From assembly GCA_946803715.1 (NCBI GenBank), contig CAMPET010000207.1:1-64000 (forward strand): a stretch of 64,000 nt of DNA. Direction: 5' to 3'. Shown here in pieces: positions 12,198 to 25,553 of the stretch. A program made the translations under genes and the position numbers. This DNA comes from Beroe ovata. Lineage: Eukaryota; Ctenophora; Nuda; Beroida; Beroidae. How positions within the stretch are numbered: the first letter of the stretch is position 1; each line of letters starts with the position of its first letter. A model generated the notes under the pieces. It did not search any database, was not told the origin of the DNA, and saw nothing but the letters and a program-made list of their open reading frames with translations.

Positions 12198-15100
12198 TCA
12201 AGAGTTTTTCTGTGAAACAGCCATAGTGACATTCTTGACTTCAGTGTAAGAGCTGAGAGCATATTCTCCCAAATCTCGACCGAAGCCGGACTGTTTGTAA
12301 CCTCCAAACGGACTCTGTAATGGATAGTGATACCATGTGATAACGAAATCAGAGATGAGAATAGAGAGCATATGAGTCATGTCAACAGTTTCAGTTAGTA
12401 GTTACACCATGATAGTGATCGTGTTTGGTATTCTGAGTATGTGTGTCCGTGTGTATCTGCGTTTGTTTATCTCAAGACAAACCTGAGCAGGGAGGAGATT
12501 GTAGCAGTTGCCCCACACAGTCCCCGCCTTCAGAGCTGACGTCATGTGGTACATCTTGTTAACATCACGAGTGAATACTGCCGCAGCCAGACCGTACATG
12601 GAGTTGTTAGCTCGCGCTATCACCTCATCAGTGTCTTTGAATGGTGCTATTTGCATCACTGGACCAAATATCTGGAGAGTTGGGTTAACTACTTAGGGTA
12701 ACCATGAACCAAACTGAGTACATAACAAGTTATGCACCACATCTTTGACGGTGTGGTCACAGTCATTTCAATTTGTACTGTCACGAAGTGCATGCGCGCC
12801 GCGAGGAAGATCGACTGGCTGCGCGCTAGTTTCAATGAAATTTGTTTAGCGCGTTACTGATATGTCTTGCTCATTGGATGAAAGCAGTAGGAGCTAAAAC
12901 TAAAGTGTACCAAAACTAAGGCGTTATTTCGGCGCAGAAGATGTTTTTCGGGACATGTGACAAGCCGCGCCGCAAATTCAAGCATTCCATGCGTACGTGC
13001 GCGCAGCGCGCGTTTTTGCATATTCTTCACAGTTCACATAGAACTCGACCAGAAGATCCCCAGAAACAACCAAAAAAGTGCTCAACCAAATAAGTATTTT
13101 CTATCCTGCCAGGTTGGTCTAATTAGTAATTAGTGTTTCAAACTGGTTCAAGTGGACAGTAGCCAATTTTACTGACATATAATAGCTCAATAGTATACCC
13201 TAGACGCTCAATGATATACTAAAGACGCTTCATGGAACAACATAACCGTTCCTGATGCATTCATAGTTCGTTGCAAAAGTGGTGTCAATGACACCAAGTT
13301 GGACATACATGTAGAGGCACGGCACAACAATTCCGAAACAAATGGTGTCACCGAGTACCTACAGAGGCTCTATCTCTTGTGATTCAGTATTCACACACAT
13401 TATGGCTTTAACTATTGCAAATGTGATTCGCTGCGCGAATTACATTAACACTGAACTCTCGAAATTTGGGTATTTGGATCGAATTACTGCAGGCATTCAA
13501 AAACATATCTGACAATTATAATACAGATCGATGTTTATTTTCCATGAATTCCTTCCTAGATTCTGGGATAATTAAGACCGTGTGAAGAGGACTGTTATTG
13601 TAACTAGTGATGGTAATATCAGCTAAAATAAGATAACACAACATGGGCTATTTGGCCAACTTTTCCTCGTGAAGAGCCAACACTCGTGCATGTGATATTC
13701 CAGCTATACACCCAGACACAAACACACACAGACACACAGACATACACACACACACACACACAAACCTCGTGAACACTGATATCCATGTGATCCTGCACAT
13801 CCGCGAAGACGGTCGGTTCCATGAAGAATCCCTTGTCCCCGAACTGACAGCCCCCGTACTGTAGGCGGGCACCCTGCTGTTTTCCACTCTCTACCAAATC
13901 CAGGATTTTGCCCAGTTGTTCCCCGTCAATCTGTGGGGGATGATACTTTACTAATTAACTAGTTGTGGGTAGTAAATGATAGTGAGCAGAACGGTGCGAG
14001 AGGTAGAGAGGAGGTGGGGGAGAAAACTAAAGTGAGGAGGTACTGAGGAGGTGAATATAGTTTGTTGATGGCTAATGACCAAATTACCAATTCATAACAG
14101 CACCATTAACACAGCCTAACCGCTGTAATTAGAGTTACAGAGAGATCGTTATCACATTACCAGGTAGCTTTATTAGAACATCTATCAATTCATTATTTCT
14201 ACAGAAGATGGTTGCAGTCATCATTTTATAGGACCAGCGACTATTTATTATTAACCAATATCATCGCTTCAAAGGGTAAAGTTGATTTTCTATTTCCCAA
14301 ATAAATAGCGGTAAATCTAAAATTGAGTAGCGATCCCACGCACACATTCTGTGAGGGGAAAGGTGCCAATCGGACTCATCCTATTAGGACATTATTGCTG
14401 AACAAATGAGAGCAATAAGAAATTGTCCCTCACAAGAAACTGTCTCATGAGTAGCACAAACACGTGCTCCTCACTCTCCTATTGGTCGAGAGTCATGTGA
14501 GAGAGAATTAGTTCCTAACGGGAGATCACATGATTTGTACCTTAAAACTGCCAAAGCTTGAGGAATATCATTCATTTCTCCATCTATCGACCCCTGGTCA
14601 TTGGCTATCCGCTAAGATGATGTTTGTGTTATTATTCGCAGTGGTGGGAGCTTGCTTTGCAGGTAATATCCGCTGCAGTCTGGCGTCTAACCCCCATCCC
14701 TCATTGTGCTACTGATAACACTATACCCCGCCCCCCATTTCAGGTCCACTAGAGATCCTACACGGAGACCTCCTGAGAGGGGTGTGCCAGGGCACACTAC
14801 AGGCTGGGGGCGCAACCCCATTCTTTGCCCGCAACGTGGCACACCGTCTCCACTCCCTGACACTGGAGGATATCCGGTTCTACTTCAAGCCGGATGCTAC
14901 AGAGGATAACGGTGTTCCCACTGTAAACAAGGACTTCACCAGTGAGCAGAGGGTGCTGGACCACGCGCCTCTTGCTGGATTTGATACCTCCTTTTCAACT
15001 CCCGCTCTCAGATATCTAGATATGGTACGTGGACACACAGTGGGCATGTATTGGCATTATCATCAGCATGGTCATGTTACAACACATGAATAATGAATAT

Positions 15101-18100
15101 GCAAAAGTAGTAGCATTATATGCAAAAGTAGCATCGTAATACCAGAGTGTTATAACTAGGTACTCAAACAAGTTTGTAATCTGTACCTGCACATTATAAT
15201 TTATACCATACTAATATGGTACATTCACGCATATTTTGAGGCAAAAACGTGCAAATTCTTGTAGTTTCACATGACGTGAAAAAAATATGATGACTCTGTT
15301 ACCACGATTGGAATCTGGCATAAATCGAGCATAAACTTTCCATTTAGGGAGGATAAGGATGCTGTTTTCTTACTTAGGTAGGTATATGAACCCATGTCAG
15401 TATGTTGTGACGAAAGAGCACCCCAATCGTCACACAGGTCTGTTCTGACGTAATGGTGTCAGTGCATTCCATCGCAAGCATTCCTACGTCACAGTTACGT
15501 AGTGGTGTCAGCGAGTTGTGACGAATGAGTATTCCAATCAGCACACAGGCCTGTAACAGGCCTGTGTGACGCCTACGTCAGAGTTACGCAGTGGTGTCAG
15601 CGAGTTGTGACGAATGAGTACTCCAATCGTCACACAGACCTGTTCTGACGTAATGGTGTCAACGCATTCCATCGCAAGCATTCCTACGTCACATTTATGC
15701 AGTGGTGTCAGCAACTTGTGACGAATGAGCACCCCATTCGTCACACAGGTCTGTTCTGACGTAATAGTGTCAGTGCATTCCATCGAAAGCATTCCAACGT
15801 CAAAGTTATGCAGTGGTGTCAGCAAGTTGTGACGAATGAGTACTCCAATCGCCAAACAGGCCTGTCTTGACGTAATGGTGTCAGCGAATTCCATCGAAAG
15901 CATTCCTACGTCACAGTTACGTAGTGGTGTCAGCGAGTTGTGACGAATGAGAACTCAGATCGTCACACAGGCCTGTTCTGACGTAATGGTGTCAGTGCAT
16001 TCCATCGAAAGCATTCCTACGTCACAGTTACGTAGTGGTGTCAGCAAGTTGTGACGAATAAGCACCCCAATCGTCACACAGACCTGTTCTGCATAATGGT
16101 GTCAACGCATTCCATCGCAAGCATTCCTACGTCATTGTTATGCAGAGGTGTCAGCGAATGGTGTCAGCGGCCAATATCACACCACTACCCCCTCCCTCTA
16201 ACGCTCCTTTTTCTGCTCCATGTTCCCAACATCAGATCTGATACACGTTCTAACACCCCCTCTCTGCAGGTACTCCGTAAGATGGACGACGCCCACTACT
16301 CCATCACAAACTTCTCCGTACTGGAGAAACTCTCCCACGTGTACCACATGGCAGAACTCTGGCAACATGCCAGCATCCACTACTCCTCCCTCCTTCTCAA
16401 CCCCCCGACCCTAGAAATGTGCACGTGTGTCTCGGATCTGCATCTTAACACCATCACCCAGGAGCTGGAGCTCCTTGCTCTCAAGATCAAATACCCGGGA
16501 ATCACGTCGGGAGAGTACGAGGATGATAAGGATTCCTTCAACGACTACGGGTACGGGGTTCACTACGGATACGGCAAATCTGACGATCCGTCCCCAGAAT
16601 TCCAGGAGAAGCTCGCTGTATTCGACTTCTCGGGAGAGGAGGATGATGTGGTGGGGAGAGTGTCGGAGGAGCTGGTTGACGGGGACCGGGGCATGGAGAA
16701 GAACCTTGTTAACGAGGAGGGATGGGAGTACTGGAAGGGAAAAGTCCTGAGTATGGACGAGGTTGGGAATTACGAGTTTGCCATGTTCATGTACTGCAAA
16801 CTCAACGCCTAGACTGAACTATCAGACTGAACACTATCATACTTGGATTTGTGACTATACTGCATGTTTCAAAGTAACTGAATGCTCATTGATTAATAAG
16901 ATTTGAGTTTGAAATTGATATAATACCGAATAGATAACGATTTACATGAATTGCGACAATGCATTTTCCTTGTTCATGAGATAGCATACCTGAGGTCCGT
17001 GTGTGGTTTGAGCATCGAAGGGGTCCCCCAGTACCCTCTTCCTGCTTTCCTCCACCATTCTCTCCACAAACTGCTCATATATCGTATCTGTGGGGTGTTT
17101 CTTGTCATGGATAGCTAAAGGGTGAAAAGTGTGGAGACAAAATTATCAACTTCGTTAGGTAGGAAGGAGAAATTGAAACACTTCAATGAAAACCGACCAA
17201 ACTGGACTTTTCGGCGAAAAATGGATGAAATCACTGCCAATTTTTCCCTCACCAATCACCTCATTTGTTTTACAAAAAGGCATTGGAGTCGGAGAACCCC
17301 TGCTTTTGAACCCTTGCTATGCTACATGAGATTCCCTGGAGGACTCAGGAATTCCGGCTGCCGGTATTCCACAATAGTCGGGCGTCATCGATCAGGAGTT
17401 TTCCAGGGAATATTAAACATGGACTTCACTCAATCAGCAGATATGTAAATATGCAAATACATAGGTCATAGATACCTTGAACATAGATTCTTGAACCAGC
17501 ACAACAGCATTGTCCCATATTGAAAAATAGTCCAGAATGTGATGCAGCCACTGCTTGATCCACTGAAAATAGTGATTACTGGGTGTTGGTTAAATTACCA
17601 CTAATGAGAATCAGTAGCAAGTACCATGTTACTATGAGCCATTGATGAAGGGTGAATTCAAATTGTGTCGCCTTTACCATACTCATTCAAATTAAGAACA
17701 ACTTCGGTAACTTACTATCACAGTCATCAAAAACAATGTTTGGTGACTTCCCGCCCAGTTCAAGGGTGACGTTTTTCAGGTTTGATTTAGCAGAACACTC
17801 CTGGATTATTCGACCCACCTGAAACAACGGTATTTATTTGTGATCAATAACACAGAAGTTTCATAATAATTCGACGATTCGTACCTGTTTATGTCCCTTC
17901 GACTAACTTATAATCAATATAATATGGAATATCAATTGCTCCTTAACAAATACCTAGGCAGTGGAGATTTTCAGTATCATCAAACCATACCTCAGTTGAT
18001 CCGGTGAATGCAATTTTATCCACGTCCATGTGCATTGCCAGAGCCCCACCGGCAGTGGGTCCGTAACCACTGATAATGTTGATCACACCATCAGGAAAAC

Positions 18101-19467
18101 CGACCTGGGATATGCACTATGGATCAGTACTGTGGATCAGAGAGATATCCAGAACTGCAGAGTGCAGATTCTAATGAAGCATGAATGGGGTTATATTCAA
18201 GAGTCGCATTGTGTGTCAAGTAGGTTATGATTTTTCTCTGATAAGTATTAATATTTACAATTTAAGATATCAACTGATAAAAACTGGTGAAGATGTAGAC
18301 ATCGAAAGTTCTCTTGTGAATACAATATTCTTTTGTTTCATTTGTTGAGCTCGCAAAATCAGAGGAAAAACAGAATTTCAATCATTACTTACTGGATCTA
18401 CTGAAACTATTTCCATTGGAAACAATTGTTATGTATGTTTGACTACCAGTACCTCTTTTGCTAGTTTAGCAACATAGAGTGCAGATAGAGGGGTCTGTTC
18501 CGCCACCTTGATAACACAAGAGTTCCCAGTAGACAGAATAGGTCCGAGTTTCCAAGCCAGCATGAGAAGTGGGAAGTTCCAAGGTATTATTCCACCAACA
18601 ACACCAATAGGTTCATGTCTTGTGTGCACAAAGGTTGAAAAGTCTAAATCAAGATGTGTTGAATAAATTTCAAATTGTCAAAACAGGTCTTATTTTGATT
18701 GAATAAATGATTTAAATAAACTTGCCTGCGGGGATTGTTTTGCCATGAATCTTATCAGCCCATCCAGCATAATACCTCAAGCATTTTATAGACATGGTAG
18801 TATCAAATCCCATTGATTGTGAGTACGTCTTCCCATTATCCAAAGTTTCTAATGCCTGAAATGGAGAACAATGACTCATCTACAAAAAGGAAGATCCAGA
18901 GGACTTGCTCTGTCAGGTATCAGAGGGTACCATTGTGGAGATTTCACTCACACCAATGTATTGTTGTTCTGCTTCCATAGCATCAGCTAGCTTGAACATT
19001 AATGCTCCACGCTGACTAGCATCCATTGTACGCCAATCACTTCCATAAGAAACTGCACTTCTAGCAGCTGCTACAGCTATATCAATATCTGCCTAAAATA
19101 AATTGTCACAACCAAAATCATTAACATCAGATCGGTTGCAAATTTGCAATCCTTCCACAAAGCATATTCAAGAATCCATCTTACCTTGTCTCCTTCTGCA
19201 ACATCACAAATTATTTCCCCACTTGATGGATTCACAACATCAAATCTCTTTCCACTAGTAGCTTCAACAAACTCATTGTTTATGAACAACTGATAGGTTT
19301 GATGGTGAAACTTTCTGTGTCATAATCAGAATTTCTAGGGAACAAATTCACAAGTCACTTACTTGAGTTTGATGGATAGGAACATTCTGACTGTTATAAG
19401 CAAGTGCAGCAGCAGTACTTTGGTTCCTTATGAAGTTTCCAAGAACTTGTCTTGATGCAAACATCAT
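12198..19467 (-). CDS. ALDH2: Mitochondrial-type aldehyde dehydrogenase, complete, 12 exons
   Basis: Exons in reading order: 19467-19363, 19289-19185, 19092-18952, 18855-18726, 18643-18453, 18104-17991, 17818-17716, 17562-17476, 17114-16990, 13930-13766, 12671-12483 and 12314-12198. All join in phase, giving 523 residues, the usual ALDH2 size. The enzyme oxidises aldehydes to acids with NAD. Diagnostic parts are [17 protein letters not shown], the NAD-fold ITFTGSTE-like [16 protein letters not shown] with the general-base Glu (282), GQCCCAGSR with the nucleophile Cys (316; spacing 34, as in ALDH2) and the end [17 protein letters not shown]. The first residues ([16 protein letters not shown]) look like a mitochondrial presequence. 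Cytosolic ALDH1 is the alternative. Intron 4 starts with GCAAGT (GC..AG). Intron 9 is 3 kb and contains an unrelated gene on the other strand. Confidence 0.95.
12770..13030. repeat. Interspersed GC-rich repeat fragment in an ALDH intron
   Basis: This segment is rich in GCGCGC words and carries AGGAGCTAAAACTAAAGTG. The reverse complement of that word occurs at 4023-4042 beside the 3759-4254 duplication. A dispersed repeat is likely; its ends are not clear. Confidence 0.5.
13715..13765. repeat. CA microsatellite at a splice donor
   Basis: An imperfect (CA)n run abuts the donor site of ALDH exon 10 at 13766, on the intron side. It may vary between individuals; a splicing effect is not shown. 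Confidence 0.7.
14617..16812 (+). CDS. Secreted protein of unknown family, nested in an ALDH intron
   Basis: Exons 14617-14662, 14744-15024 and 16270-16812 join in phase into 289 residues. Exon 1 is almost exactly a signal peptide ([16 protein letters not shown]). The mature part begins [12 protein letters not shown] and has helical stretches ([37 protein letters not shown]). It has a short Cys pair (EMCTCVS) and a Tyr/Gly patch ([10 protein letters not shown]), and ends in a strongly acidic region plus [12 protein letters not shown] see no membrane segment after the signal and no known domain. The whole gene lies in the ALDH intron between 13931 and 16989 on the opposite strand, and its own second intron is occupied by the 111-base repeat. 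An extracellular role is inferred from the signal peptide only. Confidence 0.75.
15235..16215 (-). mobile_element. 111-base tandem-repeat element, locus 1
   Basis: About six tandem units with a period near 111 bases (one short unit near 90) run from about 15400 to 16170. Read on the minus strand each unit contains CTGACACCACTGCATAA, TGACGTAGGAATGC and a GTGACGA...TCGTCAC inverted repeat. On one side lies about 160 bases (15235-15400) matching, in reverse complement, the flanks of loci 3 and 4. On the other side the TGGCCGCTGACACCATT junction and GGTAGTGGTGTGAT match locus 3. A shared layout of flank, satellite core and flank suggests a non-autonomous mobile element with an internal tandem array. 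Confidence 0.7.
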
Positions 19468-21410
19468 GTTTCCTACAGAAATTACTGACTATTTTCCATG
19501 TATGAAAGAGATATGTGAGCAAAGTTAGATGGTAACAAAAATAGAATAAATTATGGTATTCAATCATCAAGGCTTGTCCACATAATCACTTAGTTACACC
19601 GATAGATATCCTGACATTGCACTCTAATTTAATTTTAAGATAAAACTGCAGATTGATGTCTCAAAACATGGTGTGTGAAAGAGGGATCTCTTGGTTACTT
19701 TAATGATGAATAGGAGTAGTGTTGCAACAGAAATTTTACAGTAGCAATAAAACAAAAAATTGATCAGTTGAACTATTTCAATTCATCAGTCACAAATCAT
19801 ACATCTCAAATTCAGAACTTTCAGATATTATTCAATTAAAATGGTTAAGTGATATATGAATGGTAGAATATCAGGTATACTCAGATATAAAATAAAAATA
19901 ACCACTTTGATGGTATTAAGTATAAAATTTGGTTGTATAAATATTAGTGGGCTGTGTAAGGTTCAATGTATGATCAATGTGTCATTGTGTCATACCTCTT
20001 GAGTTTCATTAACTTGTTCTCATCATGACATCATAAGATAAGATAAGATAAGAATTTATGGTATAAACCATCACACATCTCAAAAAAATTTCATCAATAC
20101 AATCTCAACCACTGAAAAACGGATCCGGATGTTCTTTCCACTGTTTCTCGCGATCGCGCGCGCCTTCAGCTTAGCTTCATCGAAGCCCGAAACAGGCCAT
20201 TTCAGCGCCATTCAACATACGATCGCGATGAAGGCTCGCGCTTGTCAATCGATGATAGACCCGGCCCTGTCGAGAATTTCTTTTTGCGCGCGCGGCGCAA
20301 ACTCATTCTCAGCCAGGGACGCTTTGTCGATCGATGATAGCCCCTGTCGAGAATTTCGTTTTGCGCGCGCGCGGCTCAAACTTATTCTCAGACAGGGGCT
20401 GACGCAAGCCGCTTCGCGGCTTGCATCAGCGGTCTAGCTATAGCATCGCCAGACAAGGGACGCTTGCATCAGCGGTTTTGCATATGCCTGCAGCGATATC
20501 GCCAGTTCGATTACTGATCACTAAAGTAAAATGAGAGGCGCGCAACTGGCAACGTTGAACTTGAACTTGGCTGTCGATGCACGATGCATAAATTATTGTC
20601 GCGTCAACTGGGCCTATAGCATCGTCAGGCAACGTTGAACGTGTACGTGTGCACATTTCAGCTGAATGTGTGCAGTGCACACACGTTGCGCCCCTGTTCT
20701 TCTCAGTGCAGTGATCTGAGCTGAAAAGTCGTAGAATCAGAAAGGAGTTTCCACGGAGACGCGCAGCTGCTGCGCACGGCACGCGGATATTTGCCATTTG
20801 GGTCACGCAGCGCGGGAACATGTTTGCACATTTCCTGGCTGTTGGCGGATGTTATCTGACCACTGTTTCTTTGTTCTTGCGCGCAAGAATGAAGAAACAT
20901 TGGACAGATAACATCCGGCAACATACGGCAACACATTTCGGCTGAAAAAAATGAGAAGCGCAGCTCAGCGTGCGCGGAGAATTCGGGTCAATCAAAAATT
21001 ATAAAATAACTTTGCGAAGTATACTTGTCCTCGACAAGCATAGCAACGCGCAGTGCAGCATGTGGAATATCTCAGCTCAATGAATGCGCTGCGTATAACT
21101 CTATCTTTGTCTTGCTTGAGTGTTGCATTTCCTTGAATCTATCTTTCATGCCATGATGTCAACATGGTGACCTAACAAAATATACAAAAAACACTTCATG
21201 TTCATAATGAATGATTGAATGAAAATCAGTATCATCAACATTGAACAATTTCGATGAAATTCTGAGTTGTTAGAAGGGACAGAGGTTGAGTTTTCGTTGC
21301 TTAAAATGAACGAATTTTCGTTGCTTTAATATGTTTATCTCATTGCTGTACATGGTATTTCTGATCTTACATAGGATTTCGATGAAAGTGACCCCTGACC
21401 TCAGGGTAAG
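19468..21410. other. Divergent intergenic region with GC-rich inverted and direct repeats
   Basis: This lies between the ALDH start and the coiled-coil gene start. A short AGATA microsatellite is at 20034-20052. From about 20140 to 21070 the sequence turns GC-rich with CGCGCGCG runs and a repeated word (GAGAATTTCGTTTTGCGCGCG and its variant at 20271-20290). It also has inverted pieces such as CAAGCCGCTTCGCGGCTTG near 20408. Open frames here are by-products of this composition. Confidence 0.5.
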
Positions 21411-24400
21411 ATGGCGTCGAATGATTTACCGAGTTGGATTCGAAATGACGCACTGGCTATGGAGGAATACTTGCAGTTTATGGGTGAAGAGTACGATGAC
21501 GAACCTCTCCCCGAAATGTATTTGAAACCGAGCAACCCTGAGGACTATGAAAACTATATGGATACTGCGGAACAACAGCTTAGTGATGGTCTCAAAGTGG
21601 ATGAAGAGCTCTACAAAAATTTGGATGAGAGGGGAGAATGGGCGGCGTTTGTCAAATTCGTGAAGAAGTTCCGACGTGAAATCCTTGGCAGGGGTTATGA
21701 GACACCCCAGCAATGCTACTATGCTTACAAGCATCATTCGGAGAGCATGGAGAGAAACCCAGGTACTTGTTGAAAATGGGAATAGACGATGTTCACAGTG
21801 TTTCGATTCCCTACATACTTAATTTGCCATAACATACTTAATGTGTCTCGACAACGTGTCGCACGATAACCACCTATTTGTCAGATGTGGAATGGAAATT
21901 ACCCCATATCCGAACAATGACTCACCCCCTACTCGAGCGGATAAAATACCCACTCCCCACCGAACCGATAACGGACGAGTTCAAAGCGTATGTGTACTAC
22001 TCGCTCCTAGATGAGCCAGTCACAGCATACCTGGACATGATAAACACAACAGAGAGGCAGTTCCAGGACTTCCTGGAATATTGCCGGTTTTACCAACTCT
22101 GGAGTTTGGACTGGCCCACCATGTGCGAAGTGTACTACACCATGAAAACTTTTAAGGAGATTGGGCACTACAGGGAGGGGCAGGGACCTTGTGAGTTATC
22201 TCCTCAGAATGTCGACACTTCAGAATAGAATCATCCTGTACACTGTACACTTAGATGTGTGACCTTAATCCCTGTTATATTTCAGACGAGGCGAATCACG
22301 TTGTACCGATCAAAGAGGTATATCAAACGGAGAGTGAAAAACAACTAGAGATGGCGGACTTTGAGGTGGCACGTGCTGCCAAACTTAGGAGAGAGTCCCT
22401 CAAATTCTGGGCGTGGGATAACCGGAAACTCGCACTCGAGTACCTCCGAGCACGACGACACAACGAACACGACCGGAGATATGATCCGTCCATACCTCAG
22501 TTCAACATGGCACCGCCCAAGGGCATGGAGCGTATAGCTAGGAACATTCAGGAGTGTGAGTGGGATAATCGCGCGGGCGATGAAGTGTGTGATTGTTACT
22601 TGGTTACCACTTAGTCATACTCATATGTCATAGGTCCTAACTTTGCTCCTGTAACTTCAGATAACGAAGCAGAGGGAGAAAAGTACCGTGACCAACTACA
22701 AGAGTATCTCCTCTGTGAGTGTGCCATTTGAGATTGTTAGCAAAAACTGATTCTTCTAATAGTAGGTTCATCTTGGAGTGCGACCAATCCATTCGGTCTT
22801 GATATTTGATAATCTTACATAATCCTATTACAGGGGGCGAGGAGCCTGAGGACTACGACTACCTTCCGATGTTGGAGGGGGAGAAATGGGGGTCAAGAGA
22901 AAACCCGGGGGTCATCCCCAAACTACCCAAGCTCTATGACGAGAGTCTCATTGATCCTGAAGGTAAGCGTGACAGTTACATCTCATATCCCGTGATTTGC
23001 AACCACCCTACAACAAGCTCTACAAGACGTTCTATTTCAGTTGATGCATACAACAAGAGGAGATTAGAACGTCAGAAGAGACTGCCCCATGCAGAACCGT
23101 GGCCTAGGAAAAACTATAAACTACCCGAGCAATTCTGTGAGTTACATCGTTCACACTAGTGAATGAAATTGCCCAGAGATGTAAATGTCGATGGATCATT
23201 CATGAACAATGAACAATATCAACAGACACCTCCCCATTCTTGCAGTGCCAACAGAGCAGTACCGTGAAACAGATGATATCTACGTGACCCGGGCAAAGCA
23301 GGCCGAATACGGCCCCCTGCCGGAGGGCGTGGTCCCACCCTCCAACAGTGATGACATCTTGGCCCGGATCAGTACCTTGTCCTTGGCGGAAGTGGTCCCG
23401 AACACAGACCACAAGACGGAAATGCAGCGGAGACGACTCCTTCTCGATATGGACCAAGTGGTCCGATACAATAGGAAACTGGTGGGCATCTACCAGGATG
23501 TTATCGATCATATCGGCCCGTTTGTCGTGTACCCTCCCACGCAATGGGACTTTGCGGGGGCCCAGGAGTACCTCACGCGGAAGAAGCTGGAGTGTGAGAA
23601 GTGGGAGCGAGTGGCGGCAGTGCAGGCCGAGGCTAAGCAGAGAGAGGTCCTATTCTCGTACTACGAGGCTGTGAAACAGTTCATACACAACTCCGCACGG
23701 GACATTGATCACGAGGCCCGATACACGATTCACCAACTCACTCAGTTTGTGGAGACGGTGCGATCTGCGGACCAGGAACTGGTTGCCTCCTGGTTTGAGG
23801 ATGCTGTCGCACCATCCTGCTTCCAGTACATCTGTGACTTGCGCGACAAGGAGCACCAGATTGAGAACCTCATGGCTGCCGTGGAAAAAGTCAAGGTCTA
23901 CAAGACGCTGATGAGCTACAAAGACGAGGGGAAGATGACGCTCTTCGACGATGACATCTATCACGAGATAGTACGTCTGAAACGAGAAAACGAGGCTCTG
24001 AGAGACAACGTGCAACAGAAGGAGCGGAAGGTGGTGTCAGCAGATAGTCAGTGTCAGTACCTCAGGGAGGAAGCCAAGGAGATGGAGAAATCGACTGAGA
24101 AGTACGTGAGTCAGGCACACGCCTTGGAGGTGTACACTGGGAGTCTGAGAAGGAATGTGGATGCGGAGAGGGAAACAGCACAGAGACTTGAGGAGGAAAT
24201 CAAGAAGCTAAAAGAGGAGGTAAAGTGACATCGTATAGTGAATTCAAACACAGAGTGAATACCGTAAATTTCACTAACAGGGTAACTGTTAGAAATGTGC
24301 ACTGGCAAACCTGAACCACTTCTCTTTCATTTCAGTATGAGAAGAATGACAAGCAACTAAAGGCTAAAGGTCTCACCTGCCCTGAACCTAAACCAGAAGA

Positions 24401-25553
24401 TATGGCCCTTATCAAGGATACCCAAGATATGCTCGAAGCTACCAACACCAAACTTCTGTCCGATTTGAACCTAATGGACCGAGAGATAGCGGAGACTGAA
24501 GGTGACTCTCGATTAGTTATGGAATGAGTTTGACAACATAACATTGATTGAGGAATACAGGGCACCAAGATTCGTATCATGACGAAATTATATCTCTCGA
24601 CCATTGCCGAATCCAATCATCGATTCCTATTTCAGATCTTGTTGCTAAGAAATCAGAAGTGGTTGCTAAAAAGAGAGAAACAGTTGCTGCTATGGAGAAC
24701 AAGATTCATGTGTATCGTAGACAGAAAGGAGCCAAAGAGGTCTACCTGACGAAGGCAAGCCAGGAAAATCAGAGTGAGAAGGAGAAATTAGCGAAGCAGC
24801 TGGCGAAATCTGTCCGGTCGAAGGCAGTTGCCGTCATCACCCACTTCAAGGACTACTACTGGTCGGACGAGATGGGTGCGTTCAGAGGGCAGCGTGACCT
24901 GGCTGATAAAATGGCTAAAGAGTACAACCAGTACTACGACCAGTACCACAAGAAGTTGGAAACCCTCTCCTCGACTATCGAGCAGTACCGAGAGCTGAAG
25001 GAGCGGTGTGAGACACTGGAACGTGTCGCACAGAATGTGATGGGCGAGGCAAAGCTGTGGAAAAGAATGGGGGACACGCAGAAGAGACGAAACATGGACG
25101 AAACGAGGAGATGTGTGGAGAAGCAGAGAGAGTTGAAGAGGGAGGCACATGTGAGGGATGAATTGGCGGAGTTGTTGGCGAGAACAGAGCGCCGCGCGGC
25201 AGAGAATGAGAAGTTCAAACAACAAGCAGAGGCGGCTGTCTCCAGTGCCAGTGAGTTGGGAACAAGGGAGCCGGGGAGCCGGGGAGGGGGGTTATGGTCT
25301 TGATCACAGTGCCACAATAATATTATCATATTATGATAATCACTATACTCATTAGCCACTTAATCACATATTCTCATCTTTCCCAGAGAGTGCAACAGTA
25401 GAGCCGAGCCACTCCGAGTTCACGTTGCTGCTGGAGAAGGTGAGGGGCAAATCACACGACAATGAGAAACTACAGCTGAAGATCAAGACAGTGCGACAAG
25501 ACATGAGGAGGAGAGCTAATAACTTCAGAAACATGCTTATCACTCTCAAATAA
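21411..25553 (+). CDS. Large coiled-coil protein of unknown family, ten exons, complete
   Basis: Exons 21411-21762, 21885-22190, 22286-22555, 22661-22714, 22834-22962, 23041-23136, 23246-24219, 24336-24501, 24636-25250 and 25387-25553 join in phase, giving 1042 residues from the ATG at 21411. The first 400 residues are acidic and rich in Tyr, Trp and Pro (LEYLRARRHNEHDRRYDP; LPHAEPWPRKNYKLP). From about residue 560 to the end the protein is mostly Lys/Glu/Gln heptad-like helix (ERETAQRLEEEIKKLKEE; QRELKREAHVRDELAELLA), so a long coiled coil is likely. There is no signal peptide or membrane segment. I cannot place it in a family; a cytoskeletal or ciliary role is only a guess. The first six introns are all phase 1. 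Confidence 0.85.

Noticed and set aside
15400-16170. CRISPR array
   Set aside because: Repeats are contiguous 111-base units without unique spacers, in an animal genome.
20129-20936. Open frames of 70-130 residues in the GC-rich region
   Set aside because: They occur on both strands across inverted and direct repeats with CGCGCG runs; no splice or family evidence.
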